Shown here: positions 44,501-56,500 of the stretch, in pieces | Position numbering within the stretch: the stretch's first letter is position 1 | Layout: every line of letters starts with the position of its first letter | Assembly (NCBI RefSeq): GCF_019059575.1 | Contig: NW_024882732.1 | Location: forward strand, 62,001-126,000 | DNA from: Amphibalanus amphitrite | Lineage: Eukaryota > Arthropoda > Thecostraca > Balanomorpha > Balanidae | Length of the DNA stretch: 64,000 nt | Direction: 5' to 3' | The notes under the pieces: model-generated | The model's input: only the letters and a program-made list of their open reading frames with translations | Told to the model about the DNA's origin: nothing | Databases searched by the model: none | Program-made: the position numbers and the translations under genes

Positions 44501-47500
44501 AAACGGCAGCGGCTGCAGCTGGTCGACATCGAGACCAAGACCAATACCGTCATACTCAACTACTGCAGCTTCGTGCAGGCGAGTCACACAACTCACACGG
44601 CCCGTGGGCGGCGGCCTACCTGAAAGATGCTTGTATACTACAATGCAAACGTTGGTGCACTGCGAAGGACATTCGATGTTAATTTTGTTTCGTAGTAAAA
44701 GGATGTTAAAATGTAGTTGCTGGCAGTCTAGATAGATTGTGAAACGTTTAGAGATTCCCGTCTCACACCGTCTCGTCGAACGCCGTTCCGTCTCCGGCAG
44801 TGGGTGCCGGGCAGCGACGTGGTGGTGGCCCAGAGCCAGACCAACCTCTGCATCTGGTACAACATCGACGCCCCCGAACGGGTCACCATGTTCCCCATCA
44901 AGGGAGACATCGTCGACATCGACCGCAGCGACAACAAAACAGAGGTGCGCCCGACCGGCCGGCCGCGGGGCGTGTGGGTAGTCTAAAGCGCGCAGCACTA
45001 CCACGGGGATGTTGCTGAAGGGCTCGCCGGTCCGTCTTAATGCTAAACGGATGGAAGTAATTAATAATTATGTCGCCCAGGCTGGTTGTGGCTGATAGAA
45101 TTGATCAACCAGCGATGGTACGAATGCAGTCAGCAGTGTTGTTACAGCTTGATGCCATGATAGCACTGGAGGGCTGCCACTTTACTTGACGCTATAATCA
45201 GCCCTGATCTTTCCCTTCCCGATCATACACAGGTGATAGTTCAGGACAGCCGCCAGGAGTACTCGTACACGCTGGACGAGGGTCTGATCGAGTTCGGCAC
45301 GGCCATCGATGACGGCGACCTGCTGCGCGCCATGACCTTCCTCGAGTCGCTGGAGCTGACGCCGGAGGCCGAGGCCATGTGGCGCACGCTGGGCCGGCTG
45401 GCGGTCGACAGCCAGCAGCTGCACATCGGTGGGTAGCGGATACTGGGGACCACAGAGACCTAACCTAACAGTCAGCACTCAGCAGCTGCACATCGGTGGG
45501 TGGCGGAGGGATGGAGGTATGGGGACTGAGCCAGCCAGCGGCTGCACAGTGGGTGGCGGATACTGGGGACCGGGCACTACAGAGAGACTGAGAGACAGCC
45601 AGCAGCTGCACATCGGTGGGATCTTGGGATCGGGCACATTGACAGGAACGCCGGGTCTACACGCGTCTTTTGTTTGTTACAATATATTTGAATTAGCTAT
45701 CGTCCTCGCCCATGACTGTCGTTCGTCGTGCAGCCGCCCATTTGATACGATGTAGACCGCAGGGGTGACTGTAATGCTGTATCAATAATATACAGCATTA
45801 TGTATGGCTGCGGAGCTCTGTCAGTTTGGTTCTGGTCGGCGATACGGTCCGCTGATCTCTTCTCTCGGTATGTGCGGCAGCCGAGCGGTGCTACGGGGAC
45901 TGAGTAACGCTGCAGGCCGGTATAACTGTGTTTGTACTTTGTCGGCTGTCCGTCTGTGTCGCAGCCAAGCGGTGCTACGGCGACTGCTACGCTGCGGCCA
46001 GTTTAGCAGTGTGTTGGTCAGCGATACCGTCCTCTGATTTCTCCATCTTGGTCCGTCACAGCCGAGCGGTGCTATGCCGCCCTGGGGGACGTCTCCAAGG
46101 CCAAGTACCTGCGCGAGGTCATCATGCTCGCCGAACAGGTCGCCCAGAAAATGGGTACGTACTAAAACTTAGTGTCCTCGTCAGTCGTCACGTTCGGGGG
46201 CAGTCCGCTTCTGTGATCAATGCTCCCGGGTCCGGTCCTACGAAACGTAACATAAGCGTGATCTGTCCCAAGCCCGGTTCAGTTTCGGTTATTTCGACTG
46301 TGAGCCTGATGGCGATAGTGTCATCGAGCGTGAGAAAGCATGAGGACGACCTGCATGACCTTACCTGACGCGGATCCTCGTCAGGACACGGTGACGGCAT
46401 GGACTTTTACGAGGTTCGGGCGCGTATGGCGGTGTTCAGTCGTCAGTTTAAGGACGCAGAGGCCATCTACCTGGACAACAACCAAGTGGACAGCGTCATC
46501 CGCATGTACCAGAACATGAACAAGTGGGACGAAGGTAGGTGATTTGGAGCGGTGACTCGTTCTGCTCAACAGAAGCTGTGCTGACTTACGCCACCAACAA
46601 CTCAAATTGATCCGATATTGCCGGTATTGCCGATATTGAACAACATTATGCCACGGAATTATATGATCGATGTGAAATTTTGGACGACTTCTCTTAAATG
46701 CAGCACCTGTTGGTTGTTAGATATACAAGTTGAGTGAGACAGACCTGGACGGGCGGCCGTGCCTCCCCGTGTCGATTGACCCCGTGTCGGTGTCCCCGTG
46801 TGTGTATTGGTACACAGCACTGCAGGTGGCCGAGACGCGGCGCCACCCGGAGCTGCCGCAGCTGCGCGCCAACTACCACCAGTGGCTGATGGCCACCCGA
46901 CAGGAGGAGCGCGCCGGCGAGCTCAAGGAGCAGGAGGGCGACTACATACACGCCGTCCAGCTGTACCTGCGCAGCGGCCTCCCCGCCAAGGCGGCCCGGT
47001 GAGAAAAGGCGACGGTCCGACCCCGGCGGCTAGGTGGGGTGACGGTCCGACCCCGGCGGCTAGGTGGGGTGGGCTGAACCAGGGTATATTGAGCTGAACA
47101 ACCTGCTGAGAGACTGAAAGTGCCTGCGAGCTGCGAAGGCTATAATTCCCGAGCTAGTGTCTTTTAGATTTGCAAAGTTAGCCGCCACAGCACAAGGTAA
47201 CTGATCTTATAGCCTACCAAAGCTCTCCGACACTCCTCTACCATTGAAACAGTCACTGATACGCTGATGCTCGAGCGACGGCCACCAGCTACCACCTTTC
47301 TAACGCCCGCTCCGCGGCCAGGGTGACGCTCAACACGCCGGAGCTGGCCAACAACGTCGGCCTCATTAACGCCATCGCGCAGGCGCTCATCACGGCCGAG
47401 CTGTTCGAGAAGGCCGGCGAGATGTACCAGCGGGTCAACGAGCTGGAGCCGGCGCTCGACTGTTTCCGCCGCGGCAGCGCGTACCCGCGCGCCGTGGCGC

Positions 47501-50500
47501 TAGCCCGCTCCAACTTCCCATCAGGTGGGTGCAGAGGGCTGGTCGGCCGCGACACGGGCTGGGGACGTAACTAATGTTAAATGTTGGAGTCGTAACTGTC
47601 ACTCTAAAGGCACCTGGGAACCGGCATCGGATCCCAATACCGGATATGACTAGCCACTGGATCACTGACAAACTCGTGCTGTAAGCTCGGCCGGTCACCC
47701 TGCCCGTTCCGTTCCGTCCACAGTGGTGGTCCAACTGGAGGAGGAATGGGGCGACTACCTGGTCTCCAAGCGCGAGATGGACGCCGCCATCAGCCACTAC
47801 ATCGAGGCCGGCAAGACCATCAAGGCGCTGGACGCGGCCGTGCACGCCCGTCAGTGGAAGAAGGCCATGCAGATCGTCCAGGTGGGTCAGAGACGCGTAG
47901 ACAGCAGACGGGGCTGGAAGGTGGCGATTGTGAACATCGGGCAAGGCCTCGCCGGTGCAGAGGATTGATATGTTTGTGTGTCGTGGTATCACTTTTTCAA
48001 GCTCGAGTTCAAGTATTGTGGCGTGTTGCAGTCTGTGATAATTGAATGCTAGGCGACCTCTCATTTGTCCTAATTGTCCTTACCGTCTCCTCGAACCTCT
48101 CCTACGTTTCAAGGGCTACCTGGCCGACAATCCTGGAGCCGCACAGGCTGATGGGCAAAAGAAGAAGAAGAAAAAGAAGAAGGTATGAAACATCACGTCT
48201 TTCACACTTATGCTCGAACCGTTTTCCTGAAATCCAGTTTCCGTATTCCCTTTGGCTCAACCAGCCGCAGGCGATAGTTCATCTCATATGTGCTCCCACA
48301 ACGGCCCTGCTCTGTTTTCTCCGAAGTTTTAATCATATTTGCGATCTACCTCATCATTCTGCCGGCGTACTAGTTTGTGACCTCACATTCTTTTTTTACA
48401 TCTTAACCGTGCCTTGTGACGGCCACAGGCGGCTGGCGGCGAACAGGACATCTCGCCCTATCTGCTCAAGCTCGGAAACCACTTCGCCCAGATCGGCGAC
48501 CACGCCACCGCCGAGAAACTCTTCATGGACGGTGGCATGTTCAAGGAAGCCATCGAGATGTACAACAACGCCGGTCAGTGCGCCGTTCAGACTGTAGTCG
48601 GAGGACGCAGGGCGAGGTTCATTTACTCATTCATTCATTCATTCATTCATTCATTCATTCATTCATTCATCAGCGCTTTCTTGCATTCGTCCACTCATTT
48701 TTCGGCACATTTATCCATGTAGTCACTATCATTTATCATTTATTCCATTCATTCATTCATCAGCGCTTTCTTGCATTCGTCCACTCATTTTTCGGCACAT
48801 TCATCCATGTACTCACTATCATTTATCATTTATTCCATTCATTTATTCTAACATTAATTTGGTATTCGATCATTCATTTGTTAATAGATCCGTTCATTCA
48901 TTCGTCCGATGGCCACCTGTCCAGCTCATGCCCGTCTTTCCCAACGCATACGCAACGTTCACTAGAGCGTAGACTGTACCGCGCGGCGACCGTGCACTGC
49001 GGCACAGTATATCGTCCAGTGACGGCGCCCGATCAGCCGACGGAACGCCGCGCCGGGCCGAAACAATCCCCACACCTCCGGCATGGATTACTTATATGGA
49101 TTGGAAACTCCGCCGATTTTCGCGACATCGGGTACTGCGCATGCGCAGATCGACGTACAGGAATCTCGCCAGTGCCACAATGGCGGCGGACGGCAGTTCT
49201 TGGTGCGGCGCGATTAATTGCAAAAACTCGAAGAAGAAAAACCCTGATCTGTCTTTTCACCGAATCCCAAGTCGATCCTGAAAGGTTACTGTACATATAA
49301 GAAGTGTTTTTTAATGGAAGTTCGATCTAGCATATGAGTAAAAAGCCTATGCATCATTGGCGTCGTTGGAGGTTTGGGCCAGTAGGTACATATCTATAGT
49401 CAGGAGATATAAGCCTTTTTTTCCAGCATGGACCACTTCAAGAGGTTTATTATTTGTCAATCATTAGCTATTATGCTTAGCCAATATGGCAGGACCTTGG
49501 ACACTTGTCTGCCAGCATTTTTGTCAACGACAACCCCAGGCCAGCTCAGCTGACCCGCCCTGGAGGAGGTCAATCAATGCATCCCCCATCCATTAGTTTT
49601 TCCTTGCTAAGGTCATATTGCCACCCTGACTGCTGATTAACCTTGTTTTAATGGGACTACAGTCATTGAATGACTGCTTCCCTACTTCTGCCGTGCAAAG
49701 GGAAAAGAGCATAAGTGCGGGCTTCCACACACAGGAAAGGGGATGCAAGTGCATGCATTCACATTTTGTTTCGGTTCATTTTTTCTGTGCCCTGCAGATT
49801 GCGCTTAAGTTTTTTTGTTGTTTTTTTTTGCTTTGCACGACAGACTTGTTTGTTGTTTTAACATGTGCACAGGCACCATCTCATTGGTCTTCAACAATGC
49901 GTTAGGATCATTCCATGCATGGAGGTCAAGGTGGAACTAGGTCACTGGGAAATAGTTAAAATGTGTCATTAAGGCTTCTACCATATTGATGCTGCACCCC
50001 CCCCCCCCCCCCTCCCCGCCAAGGCAATGGGCGGTAAACATGAGAAGAGAAGATATCATGAAGAACTCAACAGACTATCTTCATGTCAACATCGGCCAAC
50101 TGGGCTCTTTGAGGAGTGAGTATCAGATAGATGAGAAATTAGCGTTCTTTATCGTTGATCTGCCTAACCTAATGTTCTTCTTGTCTTAGATTAGGCGGCA
50201 TGCGCGCGATCCGGCCAATCGATGTAGATACGAGTGTTTGGAATTCAGATGAGTGAGGATTGGATTACTATACCGTGTCCACGCGATCACAATCGATGTC
50301 TATTTGAGTGTTTTGAATCACCTGTGATTTCGAAATGAATATCATGATGCCATGCGTCACATGTGTTTGTGGATTACACGTAAATACAGAATGACATGCA
50401 ATGAGTGGAACGATGTTTGAACTAACAGAACTATGGGAGCAGAACTATGGGATTGTGAAGTATGGGACTCACGGGTTGTGAGTCACAACAGCTCGCCGTC

Positions 50501-53500
50501 ACAACTTGTGACGGCGAGCTGCGACGGCCTACTGGTGACCGTCCGAGTGTGTGAAAAGCGGCGCCTGGGGACGCCTGCCCAACCCCGGTGCACTGTCACC
50601 GCGGGGAGACAAGCTACTAAAGCCCGGTTGGTAAGTGGTATTGGACGTGCGGTGAGTATATGTTACATATTTCCATCGAAATAGTTACCAGGTCACCGCC
50701 GATCAGCGTATTCCTGCGGGCGAGCCAGCCGCCGGCCGAGCGCATTCCTGTATGTCGATATTCTCGCCGCTAGATGGCAGGCGCGCACCAATGTCGCGGC
50801 TGGTAATGGCGCACGCGGGGAGTTTCCAATCCATATATAGTTATCCATGCCTCCGGCTAGAGTCGGAGTGTAGCCGATGCTAAGTGTGGAGCCCGGACTG
50901 TTTTCAGAATTTGCTCAAAGATATAACATTTTTCCATGCTTTCTGAAGCCTTTGTTTGGGCACCTCCAAAACAGCTTCGCCTGTGCGTGTACACCCCAGA
51001 TTTTTAACGGTCCCTTCTTCATTTTTTTTTTCTGCAGGCAAGTGGGACAAGGCGCACTACATCGCGCGCCAGCACATGGCTCCGGAGCAGGTGACGCAGA
51101 TGTACATCCACCAGGCGCAGGAGCTCGAGGAATCCGGCAAGTTCAGGGACGCCGAGAAGCTGTACATCACCGTGCAGGAGCCCGACCTGGCCATCACCAT
51201 GTACAAGAAGCAGCGCCAGTACGACCAGGTGGGTGGGCGTCACGGTGGACCGTGCGACAGTGTGACGGAAAGTGGTCAGCAGGTTGAGTGGTTGGCCCAA
51301 GGTTAGCCTACTTCTTGTGCTACCTGTTTACAGTACCGCGAGTGTTAGTTGTGGACTGCGGGTGGACTGGGTGAGACCGGTCTGCGCACTGGTGCCGGGT
51401 GTTTGGCAGTGGCGGTGGACTAGCATATGACTGACGCTGGTGCTGGTGCCGCAGATGATGCGGCTGGTGACGGAGCACCACCCGGAGCTGGTGAACCAGA
51501 CGCACGTCCACCTGGGCGGAGAGCTGGAGAACGAAAACAACTACAAGGAGGCTGAGAAACACTACGTGGCCGGCGGCGACTGGAAGGCGGCCGTCAACAT
51601 GTGGCGCGGCCTGGAGAGCTGGGAGGACGCCTTCAGGGTAAGCACACGGCAAACGGGAGAGTTACGTGGTTCTTGGCAGACAATTCACTAACGACAAGTG
51701 CAATGCCTATGTGCCAGTACAGCTTGACTAACTTGCTCTCACTCTCATGAAGTGATTTGTCCGACTTACTAAACGTCTTTATCCGTCCGATCTAACTGAC
51801 TGTCTCTTCGCCGTCCGAGCTACCTGACCGTCTCATGTCTCCCGTCCGCGCTACCGGACCGTCTCGTCCCTCCCGTCCGGAGTACCTGACCAACCGTCTG
51901 TCCCGTCCGCCCCCAGGTGGCCAAGAACTCGGGCGGCAACAACGCCGCCAAACAGGTGGCCTACCTGTGGGCGCGCACCATGGGCGGCGAGTCGGCCGTC
52001 AAGCTGCTCAGGAAGCTCGGCTACCTGGACCAGTGCATCGAGTACGCCTGCGAGAGCCTGCAGTTCGACTTCGCCTTCGAGCTGGCCAAGGGCAGCCCGC
52101 CGAGCAAGGTACAGGAGATCCACTACAAGCACGCCATGGCGCTCGAGGACGACGGCAAGTTCCCTGACGCCGAGGAGGCCTTCATCCGCGCCGGAAAACC
52201 GCGCGAGGCCGTGCTCATGTGAGTCATAGCACAATCCGTGCCGGGTCTGACTTCATACCGCGCCGTCAAATAATTTGACATGGAGAGTCGGTGGTATGTG
52301 TGACTTGCAGTAGCTGTCATTCTGTGTTCGTCTCTCCGCTGCAGGTACGTGCACAACCAGCAGTGGCCGTCGGCGCAGCGTGTGGCCGAAAACTACGATC
52401 CCGACTCCGTGCCGGACATCCTGGTCGGCCAGGCCCGCCAGGCGTTCCAGGAGCAGAACTACAGCAAGTTCGAGTCGCTGCTGCTGCGGGCTGGCCGCTC
52501 CGAGATGGCCATCGGACTCTACAAGGTAGACGAATATGGCGGCGTGGACCATGACCCCTGGGGTCATAGATAAGTCATAGATCAGATAGATAAGACTGGC
52601 CTACACACAATGTAGGACGAGAATGTTAGTATGTTAATCGGATCCCGGCACTGACGCTGTCCGTCGATTTTCGCGTGGCAGGAGGCCAACATGTGGCAGG
52701 AGGCGCTGCGCGTCTGCCGCGAGTACGCACCGCACAAGCTGGACGAGCTGCAGGAGGAGTACGACAAGAACGTGATGAAGCAGACGGGCACCAGCACGGC
52801 CAGCGGCGACGTGCGCATGCTGCTCGAGCAGGCTGCCAAGTGGGAGCAGACCGACGACGTCGCCAAGGCTATCGACTGCTACATGAAGGTCAGGCGGGGC
52901 GGCGCGGTAGACCGAGTCGGGGGTTGCTTGGCCATTGGCCGCGGGCGTTTGGTATGCGATGTGATGAAACTCTTCTTTTTTTTAGCGGCCGGCTGAATGG
53001 AGAATATGTGCCTTGTTTGGTTCGCGGATAAATATCCCCATTGCCGAGTCACACTATAGTTGACGCTGAAGTCCGTCTGACCCCGTGTTCCTGGTTTCGT
53101 GCGAACAGATCAACCCGTCGATGACTCAGGACCGCGCCATCGTGGAGAAGGCCTGGATGAAGGCCGCCGAACTGGCCATCAAGTTCCTCGGCTCCACCAA
53201 GGGACCCAAGCTGGCCGCAGAGATGGGTGAGAATCGGCGAAAAGACTGAGATAGACGGCCGGTCATACTATATGTGCGATGCTGTAATGTCAACCGCCGT
53301 TACCGAAAAGCCGTGTCATCGGCTGCTTGCCTTGCTTCCTATCGATAAATTCGTCCGACGGATTTTATTATGAACAGGGCCATTTAATGCAACTTTTGTT
53401 CATTTGTTTTGGATTCGTCGCCGATCCCTAACCGCCGTCATGGCTAGGCTCCGTTCTGTTTCTATCATCGATTGCTGTTCGGTGATCTCCGTTGACCCGT

Positions 53501-56500
53501 CGTCCGGCAGGTAAGCGGCTGCTGGAGATCGGCGCCAACAGCGCGGCCGCCCAGGTGTTCCTCGGCTCGGATAAAGTGCGCGAGGCCATCGAGGCGCTCG
53601 TGCAGGCGTCCGAGTGGCAGAAGGCCAAGAAAATCGCCCAGGAGATGGAGCCGAGGTATGTCACCGAGCCAGACCTGACGAACCTCTCGGTTTAGTGAAC
53701 GTATTACATGTTATAGCGCACATGCTCCTTGCCGTCCCACAACCCACAAAAACGGACTGAAAATCAACGCAGAAAAGACGCAATTAATTGTAATTGGAAC
53801 TAAGCAAGGTCTTCGTAGCCTTCCACCGATCACGGTTCGCTTCATGGGTTCCAACATTAACGAGTCTCGTACTGTCAAAAACCTCGGTATCACGTTTGAC
53901 CAGAGCCTCACGTTCATCGATCATGTGACTGATGTGGCGCGCCGGTGCACAGGTGTTCTGAGTGGGCTGAGTCACTGCCGGCACGCCCTTCCGAGAGAGA
54001 CATTGACTACGCTGGTGCAGGCGCTGGTTATGTCTTCCGTACGCTACTGCATCAGTGTATACGGCGTGTGTGGCGCAATGCAACGGGCCCGGCTTCAGAA
54101 ATTGATCAATTTTGGAGCTCGGTTGATATCGGGTCGGCGGAAATACGATCATATAAGTGATGTCATTAGGGAGCTGCAGTGGCTGTCGGCGGAGAACCTG
54201 TGGCGCTATCACTCACTGAGCATGTTGAAGCGTATGATGCACACAGGGCAGCCGGAGTCGCTGAGAAATAGAATTGTGACTCGTGGAAGCATTCACGGCC
54301 GTGATACAAGGCAGACGGACTCACTTGAAACACCGGCAATACGTACCGAGTCCGGGCGCCGCCGGTTCCTGTACTCGGCTGTATCGGAGTACAATGCCTT
54401 GCCCCAGGATCTCCGCGACCTGGGCCCTCGTCAGTTTAGTGCCCACTGCCGTAGCCATCTGCTGAGAGTGCAGAATGGTGAATAGTTGAACTTGCAATGT
54501 GTGATGTGTACTGTGCAGGGATGCGTGGGTTGTGGTATGGATGTTCGTATGTGCATTTTAGAACTTTCCCATCCGTCCGTGTTTTACTTTTTGGACTCGA
54601 CGCCAAGAATAGCCATTATTTGTATATGGAGTGGTTTGTCATGAAGTCAATACAACCGTTCGCTAACCTTGGTTCCCATAATTTGAACTGCGGTAGAGCC
54701 TGAACTACCTCTTAAATGAACTTCACCGATTTTGTACGGCAGCTATCTGAAGTACGTGGAGGAGAAGTACAAGGAGTTCCTGAAGACCGAGGGCCAGGCG
54801 GACGCTCTGGCCAGCGTGGACGTCATCCAGGGGCTCGACATGTTCGTCCAGAAGGGTACGATCTCGCCGACTGGAGGATGCCATTCGTTTTGACTCGATT
54901 CACGAGGAATGCTGAGTTTTGAGGTGAACATGACTGCGCCAGGCGAAATGATGATGTTGACCGTAGTCCGGTTTTTAATCAATCACAACAGATGTAGCCT
55001 GTAAGTGTGCCTATCGGTGCTGTGACCCGGCCTGACCTGACCTCTGTGCGCGGCCAGGTCAGTGGCAGAAGTGCATTGAGACGGCCAAGCAGCACGGTCC
55101 TCAGGTGCTGCACAAGTACCTGGCCCTGTACGCCGCCCACCTCATCAAGGTTAGTCAGACGGTGATCGGGCGTTTAAAGACCGGGTGTTGGACGTAAACC
55201 CGTCCTTGAATATCTGCCACTGATGGTTCGTCCATCAAAACGCATCGATCAGCATGTGAAATGCCGCACGGCAGTGGAGAAGTGGCTTGCTCCGGTCGTC
55301 TCAAACCTGACCTCATGTCCTGTGTCTTACCCTGCTGACCTCTGTCCGGTGTCTTACCCTGCTGACCACTATCGTGTGCCTTACCGTGCAGCAGCCTGAC
55401 CTATGTCCTGTGTCTTATCCTACTTCCCTCTGTCCGGTGTCTTACCCTGCAGACTGACGTCTGTCCGTGTCTTTCCCTGGCTGACCTTTGTCCTGTGTCT
55501 TACCCTGCAGGAGAACATGCCGGTGGACGCGCTGAAGCTGTACGTGAAGCACGGCGCGCCGGCCCAGTCGCAGAATTACAACATCTACAAGTACATCACG
55601 GTCAGCATGTTCGGCCAACACTCGCTGGCCAAGCCCGAGAGTTACAAGGTGTGGTCGGAGCTGCGAGAGTTCCTCTTCGATCTGGTGAGTATGGCGGAAC
55701 AGACCGCCGGGCGAGCCGGCCAGCTAGGGAGCGGATAGTCATAGCGAAGACTGCAGCTGCAGACATTTGGCTGTAATTGTGTTTGCCTCAATTATTTTCT
55801 TCCTATCTAGATGTCGTTAAAACTTTGAAATTTCCCCTGCCTCTATCCAAGTCCAGCTTAGGTTGAAGTGTCTTTTCCATCCGTTAGTTGACCGAGGGTT
55901 CATCGGTCACGCACGCGACATTATCTGCACAGGTGGGCAACATGAACCACTCGGCGGAGGCGGGCTCGGCGGTGCACGAGGTGTTCCAGACGATGCTGTT
56001 CGTGGCCCACCTGCTGGCCGCCCGCTCGGCCGCCTACAGCGTCGACCAGCTCACCATGGTGGCCAGCAAGATCTCCGTGTCGCTGCTGCGCTACACCGAA
56101 CTGGTGCCCGCCGACAAGGCCTTCTTCGAGGCGGGCGTCGACGCCAAGGTGGGTCGGCACGGCTCAGGCGCGGTGGCTGAATAAGCAGTGTGGCTATTCT
56201 CAGTTCCGTAGCCGAATTTTGTTTTTCGTGAGACGTACGTACATAAACGTTAATTATGCGGGATTTCAACTCGTAGATTTAGAATAATCTCCAACGATCA
56301 AGTTTATTCCATCGCTGTTTATTCAGAACGTTTTAAGCGAATCATGGTTCATTACTGTAGGTAGCTGGCCCATTAGCGCAGCGAGTTACCGGTATGTCTG
56401 GGTTGTCGGCGCTGTGCAGAAGGTGGGCTGGGACAACCTGGCGTTCGTGTGCTGGAACCACTTCCTGGACCTGGTGGAGGCCATCGAGGAGGGCTCGCTG

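Noticed and set aside
49180-49281. A host THAP-domain gene
   Set aside because: The THAP start lies just inside a transposon end with a matching opposite end and target duplication, and stops before the domain is complete.
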